This document shows positions 34,332-44,009 of a DNA stretch of 61,884 bases, piece after piece. The stretch is from positions 1 through 61,884 of the forward strand of contig NZ_JADMKU010000024.1 of assembly GCF_018219815.1 (NCBI RefSeq). The letters are read 5' to 3'. The notes under the pieces are model-generated. The model made no database searches and was not told the origin of the DNA. It saw only the letters and a program-made list of their open reading frames with translations. Positions within the stretch are counted from its first letter, which is position 1; each line of letters opens with the position of its first letter. A program made the position numbers and the translations under genes. The DNA comes from Thalassovita aquimarina. GTDB lineage: Bacteria; Pseudomonadota; Alphaproteobacteria; Rhodobacterales; Rhodobacteraceae.

Positions 34332-35285
34332 ATGCAAACCGGCCCGATTATTCTGGCTCTCGCCCTCGCAGCGACATCCGCTGCGGGGGCGCCGCTTTTT
34401 CAGTGGCCGGTCGACTGCAGCCTGGGCGAGACTTGCTATATCGAGGATTACGTCGATCACGACCCGGACAAGGGCGAGATCCGCGATTTCGCCTGCGGCA
34501 TCAAAACCCGCGACGCGCACAAGGGCACCGATATCGCGCTGCTGTCTTTCGACGAAATCGACACCGGCGTCACCGTCCGCGCCGCCGCCTTCGGCCGGGT
34601 CGAGCGCATCCGCGACAGCATGCCCGACGACCGTCTCATGCGCGGGGTCACGCCGAAAAACGCCTGCGGCAACGCGGTGCTGATGACCCACGGGGACGGT
34701 TGGCAGACGCTCTATTGCCACATGAAGCTCGGATCGAGCTCGGTCAAGCCGGGCGACGTTCTGCAACCGGGCGATCCGCTGGGTCTGGTCGGGCTGTCGG
34801 GGCAGACCAACCATCCGCATCTGCATTTCCAGGTCATCAAGGACGGCCAAATCGTCGACCCCTTCGATGCGGAAGCAGGCGAAAGCTGCGGCGATCCGAC
34901 TGCAACGCTCTGGGCCGACCCGTCGGAATATCATCGCGCCGGGTTACTGACCGCAGGCTTTGCCGACGGGGTGCCGTCGATGCAGTCGGTGCGTTCCGGC
35001 GCTGTGCGGCTCGACGGTGCCAATCCCGACAACCCACTGGTCGTCTACACGCTGGCGGGCGATGCGGCACCCGGCGATGTCCTGACGCTCTGGGCGACAG
35101 GGCCGCAGGGTGAAGTGTTCCGCAAGCAAATCCCGCTCGACGAACCGCAACGCGCCATCATGCGCGCCATTGGCCGCAAGGCCCCCGCCGGGGGCTGGCC
35201 GAAGGGCGATTATACGGGCGAGGTGCTGCTGACTCGCGATGGCGAGGTGATCGCGCATCGCTTTGCCCATGTAACGGTGGAATGA
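34332..35285 (+). CDS. M23-family peptidase, periplasmic
   Basis: 317 aa. A signal peptide (cleavage near AAGA, about residue 20) is followed by a lysostaphin/LytM-type fold with an intact zinc site: HKGTD (His63, Asp67), His130 in LYCHMK, and HLH at 163-165. So it is likely an active peptidoglycan endopeptidase. The C-terminal third (about 205-317) is an extra beta-rich domain. It begins only 3 bp after clpA, so the two are likely cotranscribed although ClpA is cytoplasmic. Confidence 0.9.
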   Translation: MQTGPIILALALAATSAAGAPLFQWPVDCSLGETCYIEDYVDHDPDKGEIRDFACGIKTRDAHKGTDIALLSFDEIDTGVTVRAAAFGRVERIRDSMPDDRLMRGVTPKNACGNAVLMTHGDGWQTLYCHMKLGSSSVKPGDVLQPGDPLGLVGLSGQTNHPHLHFQVIKDGQIVDPFDAEAGESCGDPTATLWADPSEYHRAGLLTAGFADGVPSMQSVRSGAVRLDGANPDNPLVVYTLAGDAAPGDVLTLWATGPQGEVFRKQIPLDEPQRAIMRAIGRKAPAGGWPKGDYTGEVLLTRDGEVIAHRFAHVTVE

Positions 35286-35414
35286 CGTCGTCGCACAACC
35301 GCTCGGCATTCTTCTTCAAGCATTGGACATAACGCGCGAAGGGTGGCTCCCGGACAAGGGAGCGGGCGATCTGATATGCGCGCCGCGCCCGAGTTAAGGG
35401 GTGCCCCTTCTTAC

Positions 35415-37238
35415 CTACCGTTCGGTCAGCTTCAGTTCGATCCGGCGGTTCTGTGCACGGGCCTCGTCCGTGTCGGCGGGATTGACGGGCTGATACTGGC
35501 CGAATCCGTTGGCGCTCAACCGTTCAGGCGGGATACCAAGGTTTTCAACCATGAACCGCACCACCGACAGCGCCCGCGCCTGGCTGAGTTCCCAGTTGTC
35601 GGCGAATTCCGCTCCCGGCCAGATCGGCCGGTCGTCGGTATGCCCGTCGACCCGGATGATCCAATCGATTTCCTTCGGGATATCGCCCGAGATATCGCGC
35701 AGGATCGACGCCACGTTGGCAATCTGCGCCGCCCCTTCCCCGGACAGGTCCGCGCTGCCCGAAGCGAACAGGACCTCGGATGAGAACACGAAACGATCAC
35801 CGACGATCCGCACCCCTTCGCGTTCGCTCAGCAATTGCCGCATCCGGCCGAAGAATTCGCTGCGGTAATTCTCGAGGTCTTTCTTTTCGGCCTCCAGCCG
35901 CCGTTTTTCCTCTTCCAACCGCAGCCTTTCGGCCTCTTCCAGCTGCCGCCGCTTGCGTTCCTCGGCCGCCGCGCGGGCCAGCGCGGCGTTCAGGTCCGAC
36001 CCGAGGTTTTCGATCCGCACCTTGGCGACCGCGTCGCGCTGCTTGTAGTCATCCAGCAGGGCCTGAAGGCTGCCCAATTGGGTCCTGAGCGCCGCGATCT
36101 GCTGGTTCAGCAAAGCCTGCTGGCGCTGTGCCTCGGTCGATATGGCCTTTTCCTGCGACAGGGCCTTGTTTGCTGCCGCCGCCAGTGCCGCCTGCCGCTC
36201 GGCCTCGCTCAGGTTTTCGTCCGCCGCCTGTTCTGCGGCCAGTTTGGCAGCCAGGGCCTTGGCCAGACGTTCTTGCAGGGATGTCTTGTCCGCGGCCAGC
36301 GCCGCCTCGGCCTCGCTCAGTTTCGTACGCAGATCGGCGATTACCTGCGAACCGTCCTCCACCTGCGCCAACGCCACCGCTAGCTTGGCGGTCAGATCCT
36401 TGCTGGCCACATCGGCGGCGGCCAGAAGCGTCAGCGTTTCCTCGGCCTTGCGGCGCTGTTCTTCCAGCGCCAGCGTCATCGCGGTCAGCTCCGCATCGGC
36501 GTTTTGCAGCTTCTCGCGCAGGGCCGCGGCCGCGGCGGCTTCGGCCAGCCGCGCCTTTTCCTCTTCGCTCAGCGCGTTTTCCAGCTCGCCCACCCGCGCG
36601 GCCAGACCGGTAGTGGCGGCCTCGGCCTCAGCATTGCGGGCCTGAAGGTCAGCGATCAATGCCTCAAGGGCTTCGCGTTTCGCAGCGGCCAGACGGGCGG
36701 CTTCGGCCCCGGCATCGACTTCGTCGCGCGCCTGCGCCAGCGCCAGGTTCAGCGCCTCGCGTTCGTCGATCAGGTCGGCGCGTTCCCGTTCCAGCGACGC
36801 GACGTTGCCCAACGCCTCATCGCGCTGCGACAGAAGCGCGGCGACCTGCGCCTCGAAATCGGTGATCTTCAGGTTGGCCGCCTCCAGCGCCGCTGCCGTT
36901 TTGTCCCGTTCCACGGTCAGGGACGCGATCAGCGCCTCGCGCGCATCCGCTTCTTGTCGCGCCGCGGCAAGCGTCGCGTCCAGTTCGCCCACCCGTTCGG
37001 TCAGCTCCGCGCTGCGCCGCCTTTCCAGACCAAGGGCATCTGCCAGCGCCGCCACCTCGGCCGACAGGGCGTCGAGTTCGCTTTCCTGTCCCGAGATCGT
37101 TTCGCGCAGCACGAACTGCACCACCATGAAGATGGTCAGCACGAACATCAGCACCAGCAACAGGCCGGTCATCGCATCCACGAAACCGGGCCAGATCGAG
37201 TTCTGGAAACGCTGCCCCGTGCGGCGCGAAAGGGCCAT
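35415..37238 (-). CDS. MotB/ZorB-like stator protein with long coiled coil and OmpA domain
   Basis: 607 aa. A short cytoplasmic N-terminus is followed by one membrane helix (about 20-44) that begins WPGFVDAMTGLLLVLMF; Asp21 sits where MotB has its proton-channel Asp. Residues about 50-450 are Ala/Glu/Leu/Arg-rich heptads, a very long periplasmic coiled coil. The C-terminus (about 470-607) is an OmpA/MotB peptidoglycan-binding domain with DGHTDDRPI, NWELSQARALSVVRFM and RAQNRRIELKL. It begins 2 bp after the MotA-like gene. Likely the wall-anchored half of an ion-driven stator; what it drives is unknown. Confidence 0.85.
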   Translation of the reverse strand: MALSRRTGQRFQNSIWPGFVDAMTGLLLVLMFVLTIFMVVQFVLRETISGQESELDALSAEVAALADALGLERRRSAELTERVGELDATLAAARQEADAREALIASLTVERDKTAAALEAANLKITDFEAQVAALLSQRDEALGNVASLERERADLIDEREALNLALAQARDEVDAGAEAARLAAAKREALEALIADLQARNAEAEAATTGLAARVGELENALSEEEKARLAEAAAAAALREKLQNADAELTAMTLALEEQRRKAEETLTLLAAADVASKDLTAKLAVALAQVEDGSQVIADLRTKLSEAEAALAADKTSLQERLAKALAAKLAAEQAADENLSEAERQAALAAAANKALSQEKAISTEAQRQQALLNQQIAALRTQLGSLQALLDDYKQRDAVAKVRIENLGSDLNAALARAAAEERKRRQLEEAERLRLEEEKRRLEAEKKDLENYRSEFFGRMRQLLSEREGVRIVGDRFVFSSEVLFASGSADLSGEGAAQIANVASILRDISGDIPKEIDWIIRVDGHTDDRPIWPGAEFADNWELSQARALSVVRFMVENLGIPPERLSANGFGQYQPVNPADTDEARAQNRRIELKLTER

Positions 37239-37240
37239 GT

Positions 37241-38452
37241 TCAGCCCTCCTTGTCCTTGGTCCGGGCGCTGCGCAGGTGGGGATGATCGGCGTCGGCGAT
37301 GCGGCCCTGCGCCACCAGCCGGGACAGCGCGGCGATATCCATCCGCAGTTCGGCCATGGTTTCCTGCCGCCCGGCGCTGATTTCTTCGAGGATGCGCAGC
37401 AACTGCACATCGATCGAGCGCAGCCGCATCCGGCTTTCCGCATCCACCCCTTCACCGGCTTCGCGTTCGCTGAGAACCTCGACCAGCCGCTCCTGCCCCT
37501 CGGCGACCCGTTCCAGCGCATCGTTCACCGGCCGGTTGCCGGCCAGGCGGTCGGTCAGCCGTTCGATGGAAACGGCCAGGCTGCTCAGCTTGTTATCGAC
37601 CTCTGCGCGGCCCGCCTCGGAATGTTCGAACAGCTGCCGCATCCGGTTCATCTGTTCCAGCATGTGATCGAGGATCTGCGTCGCGGCGGAAAATTCGCCG
37701 CTGCCCTCGCCTTCGCCCGAGGAAAACGCCAACCGGGTGATCGAGGACAACCATTCTTCCAGTTCGCGGTAGAACCGGTTCTGGCCATGACCGGCCAACA
37801 GTTCCAGCAACCCCACCACCAACGACCCGGCAAGCCCCAGCAGGGACGATCCGAAAGCCACGCCCATGCCGCTCAGCTGCGCATCGAGCCCGCTCATCAG
37901 CCGCGCGAAGGTTTCCACCCCGCTTTCGCCCTCGGCCGGGGCCAGGCCGCGGATCGTGTCGACCAGCGCGGGAACCGTGGTCGCCAGGCCGTAAAACGTC
38001 CCCAGAAGGCCGAGGAAAATCAGCAGATTGACGATATAGCGGGTGATTTCACGGGCCTCGTCGACCCGGGTGGCGACCGATTCCAGGATCGACTGGGTCG
38101 AAGAGGAACTGATCTGCATCTGCACGTTGCGGCTGCGCAACAGGGTGGCCAGCGGCGCCAGCAAGCGCGGTGCGCGCAGGTATTCCTGTTCGGTGCCGCC
38201 GGAAACGAAATTCTCGATCCAGCGGACCGAGCTGAACAGCTGCACCACCTGCCAGAAACAGGCGACCACCCCGATCGCGAAGACGAACAGGATGAACCCG
38301 TTGAGATAGGGATTGGCTTCGAAAACCGGCAATATCCGCGGCAGGGCCAAAACCACCACGAACCCGCTCAACGCGAGCACCAGAAGCATCAGCAGAATCT
38401 GGCGGACAGGTGGTGAAAATTGCGGCTCGGCCTCGCGGTCCGTCTGTACCAT
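37241..38452 (-). CDS. MotA/ExbB/ZorA-like stator channel protein
   Basis: 403 aa from ATG at 38452; the longer frame upstream has no conserved sequence. Four membrane helices at about 17-40, 51-72, 138-160 and 192-218. The third carries LLIFLGLLGTFYGLA and the fourth GMGVAFGSSLLGLAGS, the TolQ/ExbB/MotA-type pore helices, closest in feel to ZorA. After helix 4 comes a cytoplasmic tail of about 180 residues, largely helical (VDNKLSSLAVSIERLTDRLA), which would reach into the cytoplasm like the ZorA tail. Upstream partner of the MotB-like gene. Confidence 0.85.
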   Translation of the reverse strand: MVQTDREAEPQFSPPVRQILLMLLVLALSGFVVVLALPRILPVFEANPYLNGFILFVFAIGVVACFWQVVQLFSSVRWIENFVSGGTEQEYLRAPRLLAPLATLLRSRNVQMQISSSSTQSILESVATRVDEAREITRYIVNLLIFLGLLGTFYGLATTVPALVDTIRGLAPAEGESGVETFARLMSGLDAQLSGMGVAFGSSLLGLAGSLVVGLLELLAGHGQNRFYRELEEWLSSITRLAFSSGEGEGSGEFSAATQILDHMLEQMNRMRQLFEHSEAGRAEVDNKLSSLAVSIERLTDRLAGNRPVNDALERVAEGQERLVEVLSEREAGEGVDAESRMRLRSIDVQLLRILEEISAGRQETMAELRMDIAALSRLVAQGRIADADHPHLRSARTKDKEG

Positions 38453-38519
38453 TCGGACAGATCCTGACACTGTTTTGGTTGCCCGAACCTTAGTTCGGAA
38501 AGGCCTTGAAGCCAAGGAC

Positions 38520-39050
38520 TTATGCGCGAATTCCGCGCACGCGCTCGGCCAGCCAGTCCAATTCCGGATCGCGGATTCCCAGCTCGTGCAGATGGGCCGC
38601 GGTATTGTACAGATATTCGGCATTCGAACCTCGCCCGCCATGGGCGCCCGCGATCACCCGCGCCTGATCCTCAAGGTCCATGCCGCCGCAATACTGCACA
38701 TGGCAGGGATCGATGACATAGGTCACGGCTTCGACCCGCCTGCCATCCGCCAGGGTCACCTGCAGTTGCTTTTCCAAATACGCCGAACTGACCAGTTCGC
38801 GTTCTCGCAATGCGTCCAGAACGCGGCTTTCCTGATCCGAATGCACGGCCAAGGCCAGCCCGTTGCATTGCACCTGTTCCACCTCATCCAGCGCCAGAAC
38901 CAGCCCCGGGTTTTCCTCGGTGCCGCGATGATGGATCGACCACATGCAGAAGCTTCGGTGATAACCGGGGAGCTGCGCCAACACGCTTTCGACCGGATCG
39001 AACCCCGGGTTCCAAAGCAATGAACCGTATCCGAAAACCCACATCGTCAT
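38520..39050 (-). CDS. ChaC-type gamma-glutamylcyclotransferase
   Basis: 176 aa starting MTMWVFGYGSLLWNPGF at 39050 (a second ATG two codons on is also possible). YGSLLWNPGF (8-17) is the ChaC glutathione-binding N-terminus, followed by HRGTEENPGLVLAL and the DPCHVQYCG segment. Family members split glutathione into 5-oxoproline and Cys-Gly in the cytoplasm. Divergent from the DUF2125 gene by 66 bp. The frame stays open for another 400 codons upstream, but opposite a real gene. Confidence 0.92.
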   Translation of the reverse strand: MTMWVFGYGSLLWNPGFDPVESVLAQLPGYHRSFCMWSIHHRGTEENPGLVLALDEVEQVQCNGLALAVHSDQESRVLDALRERELVSSAYLEKQLQVTLADGRRVEAVTYVIDPCHVQYCGGMDLEDQARVIAGAHGGRGSNAEYLYNTAAHLHELGIRDPELDWLAERVRGIRA

Positions 39051-39116
39051 GCCGCTGGTCCTTTCACCTTGTCCCTTGTAAACACCAGTCGGTGCGAAAG
39101 GAAAAGGGGTGCGCGC

Positions 39117-40118
39117 GTGAAACGGTTGTTGATTGCCATCCTGGTCGCTGCCGGGCTTTGGGCCGGGTACTGGGTGATCGGGGCGCAAGGGGTCAAATCG
39201 GGATATTCCGACTGGTTCGATGCCCGCCGGGCCGACGGATGGTCCGCCGACTATTCCGACCTCGCGCTGCACGGATTTCCCAACCGGTTCGACACCACCT
39301 TTACCGACCTGGCGCTGGCCGATCCGGAAACCGGCTGGGCATGGCAGGCACCGTTTTTCCAGGTGTTCAGGCTCAGCTACAAACCCAACCATGTCATTGC
39401 GATCTGGCCCGATCAGCAACTGATCGCCACGCCGGGCGACAAGTTCGACGTGAGCAGCGCCAAGATGCAGGCCAGCCTGATCACCGAACCTCATTCGAAC
39501 CTGACGCTGAGCCGCGCCAATCTTGTCGCCGATACGCTGCAGATCGCGCGGCGCGGGCACGACGCCACCACGATGACCGCGCTGCACATGGCCGCGCAAA
39601 AGCAAGAGGGCGAAACCGCCCTTTACCGGATCGCGCTGGCCGCCGACGACCTGGCCCCATCGTCGCGGTTCCGCAAAATGGTGGATCGCAGCGGCGGGCT
39701 GCCGCACACCCTGTCGGCCTTCAGCGCCGATGTGCAGATCGGGTTCGACCGTCCCTGGGATCTGAGCGCCATCGAGGATAGCCGCCCGCAACCGCGCCGG
39801 ATCGACGTCAAACTGGCCGAGGCGAAATGGGGCGACCTGGAACTGGCTCTGGCCGGCGAACTGCAGGTCGACGAAGAGGGCCGTCCCAAGGGCCGCCTGA
39901 CCGTCAAGGCGCGCAACTGGCGCGAGATGCTGGATATGGCGGTGGCGTCCGAAGCGATATCGCGGGGCTTCGCCGATCAGCTGGCCGGCGGATTGAACCT
40001 GATCGCCGGCATGGCGGGCAATCCCAAGACGCTCGACATTCCGTTGGATTTCCGCCGCGACCTCGTCTTCCTCGGACCGGTTCCGATCGGCGAGGCGCCG
40101 GTGCTGCGCCTGCGCTGA
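39117..40118 (+). CDS. DUF2125-family membrane-anchored periplasmic protein
   Basis: 333 aa from GTG at 39117, with GAAAGGAAAAGGGG upstream. An N-terminal helix (KRLLIAILVAAGLWAGYWVI) anchors or exports it. Then comes the conserved GWSADYSDLALHGFPNRFDTTF (seen as GFPNRFDTTFTDLAL) typical of DUF2125, with amphipathic beta repeats resembling AsmA-like or lipid-transfer folds. Function unknown. It stands alone between the divergent ChaC gene and the convergent extensin gene. Confidence 0.87.
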   Translation: MKRLLIAILVAAGLWAGYWVIGAQGVKSGYSDWFDARRADGWSADYSDLALHGFPNRFDTTFTDLALADPETGWAWQAPFFQVFRLSYKPNHVIAIWPDQQLIATPGDKFDVSSAKMQASLITEPHSNLTLSRANLVADTLQIARRGHDATTMTALHMAAQKQEGETALYRIALAADDLAPSSRFRKMVDRSGGLPHTLSAFSADVQIGFDRPWDLSAIEDSRPQPRRIDVKLAEAKWGDLELALAGELQVDEEGRPKGRLTVKARNWREMLDMAVASEAISRGFADQLAGGLNLIAGMAGNPKTLDIPLDFRRDLVFLGPVPIGEAPVLRLR

Positions 40119-40167
40119 GGGGCACGCAACAGGGATCGAAAACCGCAACGCGGCCGAGGGTGCCGCG

Positions 40168-40192
40168 CAAATGCCGCTCGGCCCGGCATTTG
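40168..40192. terminator. Hairpin between convergent DUF2125 and extensin-like genes
   Basis: CAAATGCCG-N7-CGGCATTTG, a perfect 9-bp stem exactly in the gap between two convergent genes. No long T-run, so terminator activity is likely but not certain. Confidence 0.5.
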
Positions 40193-40194
40193 GC

Positions 40195-40977
40195 CTACCG
40201 GCAATACGATCCACTGCGATAGCGTGCGGTATCGAAATGAAAATGATCGCGGTGGTAACGATCGCTTTCGGGGCCAAGAACCGTACCGAACGGGCCGCAG
40301 GCGGATTTGTGCATCTTGCGCAGAATCCGGCCTTCCCTGCGCTTGCCCCAGTTCTTCAGAACCGAGATTTCCTTGCCGTTCTTCAGGACGAACCCACCGA
40401 TATCGATGGCGCGGCCCTTGCCGTGCTCGGAAATCCGCGCGCCGTTGCGGCTGTTGCGGGTGCGGCAGGAATAGCCGGCAAGAATCCGCATTTCCGCCAC
40501 GCCGCCGCCGCGCCGACCGACGGCGGGCTTCATTCCTTTTTCAACCCATGTTTTCAAGGCCTTGGCCGTTCCGCAGTCCATCGTCGCCGGCCTGCTGAGC
40601 GCCACGCCGGACACCGCGCGCAGCCGTATCGCTTCCTGCACGCCGCAGCCGGTCATCTTGCCGGGCACGTATCCGACCGGTTCCCCGACCAGTTCGCGGT
40701 CGTTGCAAACCGTGCCGCGACGGCGATCCTTGCGGGACTGGATCGCGGCGCTGAAGCCGCTGTCGGATCGCGTCCTGGGCCGCAGCAATCGCAACACGCC
40801 CTTGCGCTCCGGCGTGTCGGCCTGCGAACGCACCCCCAGCACGCGCGGGGTAACATCCTGAATGATCGCCTGCGCCAGATCGCCCCGAGCCACCGGGCGC
40901 AATGACGTTCCCGGCGCGTTGGCATGGACCGCTTGGGCCGATGCCACGCCGATAAGGAACGCCATGATCTTCTTCAT
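40195..40977 (-). CDS. Extensin-like C-terminal domain protein, periplasmic
   Basis: 260 aa with signal peptide (cleavage near VHA-NAP, about residue 19). The extensin-like domain shows CGTAKALKTWVEKGMKP, ILAGYSCRTRN, SEHGKGRAIDIGGF and HRDHFHFD. His/Asp in SEHxxGxAID and HxDHFH are the metal-ligand pattern of D-Ala-D-Ala peptidase-like folds (LAS type). So a murein-processing role is likely but unproven. Last gene of hisC-tyrC-extensin; its start overlaps the tyrC stop (ATGA). Confidence 0.88.
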   Translation of the reverse strand: MKKIMAFLIGVASAQAVHANAPGTSLRPVARGDLAQAIIQDVTPRVLGVRSQADTPERKGVLRLLRPRTRSDSGFSAAIQSRKDRRRGTVCNDRELVGEPVGYVPGKMTGCGVQEAIRLRAVSGVALSRPATMDCGTAKALKTWVEKGMKPAVGRRGGGVAEMRILAGYSCRTRNSRNGARISEHGKGRAIDIGGFVLKNGKEISVLKNWGKRREGRILRKMHKSACGPFGTVLGPESDRYHRDHFHFDTARYRSGSYCR

Positions 40978-41891
40978 TCTGTCGCCTTCACCCTGCCGAA
41001 ATCCGGGGCTTCGGTATCTTGCCCCGCCTCGATGATACCACGACGGATCGCGCGGGTGCGGGTAAAATAATCGAACAATTCATCGCCGTCGCCGGTGCGG
41101 ATCGCCCGTTGCAGCGCGAACAGTTCCTCGGTGAAACGGCCGAGGATTTCCAGCGTCGCTTCCTTGTTGGTCAGGAACACGTCACGCCACATGGTCGGGT
41201 CGGAGGCCGCGATCCGGGTGAAATCGCGGAAACCGGCGGCGGAATACTTGATCACCTCCTGATCGGACACCCGGCTCAGGTCGTCTGCCACCCCCACCAT
41301 CGTGTAAGCGATGAGGTGCGGGATGTGGCTGACCACGGCGCAGACCAGATCGTGATGTTCGACCTCCATCCGTTCGCAATTGGCCCCCAGGGCCTGCCAG
41401 AATCGTTCCAGCCGTTCAGTCGCTTCTTCCGAAGCGCCATCGGGCACGATCAGGCACCAACGGTTGTCGAACAGCGTGGCAAAGCCCGATTCCGGGCCGG
41501 AATGTTCGGTGCCTGCCATTGGGTGGGCACCGACGAAATTCACGCCTTCGGGGATTTGTGGGCGTACCGCCTCGATCACCGATCTCTTGACCGAACCGAC
41601 GTCGCTGACGGTGGCCCCCTGTTTCAGATGCGGCGCGATTTCGGCGGTCACCGCGCCCATCGCGCCGACGGGAACGCAAAGCACCACCAGATCGGCTTCC
41701 TCAACCGCCTCGATGGCGCTGTCGCAGACCCGGTCGCACAGCCCGATACGGCGCGCGGTGTCGCGGGTTTCCTGCGAACGGGCGAAGCCCGTCACCTCGC
41801 CGGCGACGCCTGCGCGTTTGATCGCCCAGAACATCGAACTGGCAATAAGCCCCAGCCCGATCAGCGCCACGCGGTCATAGACCTTGGTCAT
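40974..41891 (-). CDS. tyrC: Prephenate/arogenate dehydrogenase
   Basis: 305 aa from ATG at 41891. The NAD-binding Rossmann loop is [12 protein letters not shown] (an Ile replaces the third Gly position of GxGxxG), with SDVGSVK and [16 protein letters not shown], the TyrA signature. Makes 4-hydroxyphenylpyruvate from prephenate, or tyrosine from arogenate; the partner HisC-type aminotransferase upstream fits either route. Both ends overlap neighbours by ATGA. Confidence 0.94.
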   Translation of the reverse strand: MTKVYDRVALIGLGLIASSMFWAIKRAGVAGEVTGFARSQETRDTARRIGLCDRVCDSAIEAVEEADLVVLCVPVGAMGAVTAEIAPHLKQGATVSDVGSVKRSVIEAVRPQIPEGVNFVGAHPMAGTEHSGPESGFATLFDNRWCLIVPDGASEEATERLERFWQALGANCERMEVEHHDLVCAVVSHIPHLIAYTMVGVADDLSRVSDQEVIKYSAAGFRDFTRIAASDPTMWRDVFLTNKEATLEILGRFTEELFALQRAIRTGDGDELFDYFTRTRAIRRGIIEAGQDTEAPDFGRVKATE

Positions 41892-42973
41892 TCCGCGCCC
41901 TCCCTGAACTGGCCCACGGCATGGGCAACGCGGCGACAGGCCGGTTCGTCGCCAACGGTGATGCGCAGGCAATTGGGCAATCCGTAGCCGCCCACCTTGC
42001 GCACGATCAGACCTTGGGATTTCAGATAGGCATCGCAGGCATCCGCTTCGGCCGCGTCGGCGAAGCGCGCCAGAATGAAATTGGTGTGCGACACGTCCGT
42101 CTTGACGCCATGCCGCGCCAGCGCCTCAGCCAGCCAGCCCCGCAGCCTTTCGTTTTCCGCCCGGCATTTTTCGGTGTAGCCGGTGTCGCGAACCGCCGCC
42201 TCAGCGGCGGCCAACTGGACGGTGGACAGGTTGAAGGGCTGTCGCACCCGGTTCAGCACGTCGATGATGTCGCGGGGCGCATAGCCCCAACCGATCCGCA
42301 GACCGCCAAGCCCGTGGATCTTGGAAAAGGTGCGCGTCATGATCACGTTGCACCGGCTTGCGACCAGAGACGCACCACCATCATAGCCCTGCTCGAATTC
42401 GGCATAGGCCCCGTCGAGCACCAGCAGCGCGCCCTCGGGCAACCCGTTGGCAAGCCGCGCACATTCGTCCAGATCGATCATCGTGCCGGTCGGGTTGGCC
42501 GGGTTGGCGATGAACACGATCCGGGTCTTGTCATTGCAGGCGGCCAGGATCGCGTCGACATCCACCACCCGGTCCTTTTCCGCCACCTTCACCGGCGTCG
42601 CGCCGCAGGCATGGGCCAGGATCGGGTACATGGAAAACCCGTGTTCGGTATAGATCACCTCGTCGCCCGGCCCGGCATAGGACTGGGCAATGAATTGCAG
42701 CACCTCGTCCGATCCGACGCCGCAGATCACCTGATCGGGATCGATATCGTGGATCTCGCCGATCGCGGCGCGCAGCCCGGCATGATCCGTCGCGGGATAA
42801 CGATGCAGCTCGTAGGTCGCACGGCGGGCGGCCTCGGAAGCTGCAGGGCTGGGGCCGAACGGGTTTTCGTTCGAGCTGAGCTTCACAACATCGGACACAC
42901 CTTCGACATGGGCCGTACCGCCAACGTAAAGGGCGATTTCCATGATGCCGGGTTGGGGCGTGATCTTGGTCAT
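41888..42973 (-). CDS. hisC: Histidinol-phosphate / aromatic aminotransferase
   Basis: 361 aa class I/II PLP aminotransferase. [30 protein letters not shown] and the Schiff-base Lys218 in [16 protein letters not shown] are present. GAAGGAGAAACG precedes the ATG at 42973; the frame upstream is not conserved. Coupled to tyrC (ATGA), so it probably serves both His and Tyr/Phe synthesis, as HisC does in several alphaproteobacteria. Confidence 0.94.
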   Translation of the reverse strand: MTKITPQPGIMEIALYVGGTAHVEGVSDVVKLSSNENPFGPSPAASEAARRATYELHRYPATDHAGLRAAIGEIHDIDPDQVICGVGSDEVLQFIAQSYAGPGDEVIYTEHGFSMYPILAHACGATPVKVAEKDRVVDVDAILAACNDKTRIVFIANPANPTGTMIDLDECARLANGLPEGALLVLDGAYAEFEQGYDGGASLVASRCNVIMTRTFSKIHGLGGLRIGWGYAPRDIIDVLNRVRQPFNLSTVQLAAAEAAVRDTGYTEKCRAENERLRGWLAEALARHGVKTDVSHTNFILARFADAAEADACDAYLKSQGLIVRKVGGYGLPNCLRITVGDEPACRRVAHAVGQFREGAE

Positions 42974-43106
42974 GTTCGTTTCTCCTTCGGCTTTCCATAG
43001 CAAAGCCGCTTTGGGCAGGGAAAGCGCGAACTGGCCCGGGTCGATGACCACTGGGACGCAGTTGCCGAAGTGCCATGCCTGCCCTTTCCCAACCGGCAGA
43101 CAAAGA

Positions 43107-43138
43107 AAAACCCGCCGCACGAGGCATCGTGCGGCGGG
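43107..43138 (-). terminator. Terminator of rpsD
   Basis: CCCGCCGCACGA-GGCA-TCGTGCGGCGGG on the plus strand; read on the minus strand it is followed by TTTTTCTTT. 35 bp after the rpsD stop. Confidence 0.92.
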
Positions 43139-43172
43139 TCTTCCGAAACTTGGGTATTCCGGCGAAGAACCC

Positions 43173-43793
43173 TTAGTTCTTCGCGTAGAATTCGACGACC
43201 AGGTTCGGTTCCATCATCACCGGGTAGGGAACGTCGCCCAGGCCCGGGGTGCGCACGAAGGTGGCGGTCATCTTCGAATGGTCGGCTTCGATGTAATCCG
43301 GAACGTCGCGTTCGGGCAGCTGAACGGCTTCCAGCAGGACGGCCATCTGCTTCGACTTCTCACGCACCTCGATCACGTCGCCTTCCTTGACGCGGTAGGA
43401 CGGGATGTTGACGCGCATACCGTTGACCAGAACGTGGCCGTGGTTCACGAACTGACGCGCGGCAAAGACGGTCGGCACGAACTTGGCGCGGTAGACGACG
43501 GCGTCCAGGCGGCGCTCCAGCAGGCCAATCAGGTTTTCACCGGTATCGCCTTTGACACGTTCGGCTTCGCCGTAGATGCGACGGAACTGCTTTTCGGTCA
43601 GATCGCCGTAGTAGCCCTTCAGCTTCTGCTTTGCGCGCAGCTGAGTGCCGAAGTCGGACAGCTTGCCCTTGCGGCGCTGACCGTGCTGGCCGGGGCCGTA
43701 TTCACGACGGTTGACGGGGGATTTCGGACGACCCCAGATGTTTTCACCCATCCGGCGGTCGATTTTGTACTTGGCAGACGTGCGTTTGGTCAC
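43173..43793 (-). CDS. rpsD: 30S ribosomal protein S4
   Basis: 206 aa. GTG start with AAGAAGGAG 7 nt upstream. The S4 RNA-binding domain is recognisable ([33 protein letters not shown] as [13 protein letters not shown]), as is the N-terminal [11 protein letters not shown] type stretch ([17 protein letters not shown]). Binds 16S rRNA early in 30S assembly. Stands outside the alpha operon here, alone with its own promoter and terminator. Confidence 0.98.
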   Translation of the reverse strand: MTKRTSAKYKIDRRMGENIWGRPKSPVNRREYGPGQHGQRRKGKLSDFGTQLRAKQKLKGYYGDLTEKQFRRIYGEAERVKGDTGENLIGLLERRLDAVVYRAKFVPTVFAARQFVNHGHVLVNGMRVNIPSYRVKEGDVIEVREKSKQMAVLLEAVQLPERDVPDYIEADHSKMTATFVRTPGLGDVPYPVMMEPNLVVEFYAKN

Positions 43794-43911
43794 GGCTGAT
43801 CTCCTTCTTAAGGGCGTCGCCCCGATGGGCGGCTATGAAGGGCGTTGTCCTCTTGGGTTTCCCCATGACAGGTTTCCCCTTGCGGGGTCCACCAACACCA
43901 ATGAAGCCGCG

Positions 43912-43939
43912 CTTATATAAGGGATTGGGGGAGAGTCAA
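43912..43939 (-). promoter_or_regulatory. Promoter of rpsD
   Basis: Minus strand TTGACT (43939-43934), 16-bp spacer, TATAAG (43917-43912). It gives a leader of about 110 nt with a CCCCGCAAGGGG hairpin at 43876-43887, where a ribosomal-protein leader might fold. Confidence 0.65.
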
Positions 43940-44009
43940 GCGGAGGAAACAAGGATATCGGGCTCTTGTGGCCCGGCAGCGCAAAACGCCTTGTTCCGGG
44001 CCACGTCCC

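Noticed and set aside
35415..38452. Complete Zorya defence system
   Set aside because: Only the stator-like pair is present; no ZorC, ZorD helicase or ZorE nuclease genes lie within several kb on either side, and neighbours are housekeeping genes.
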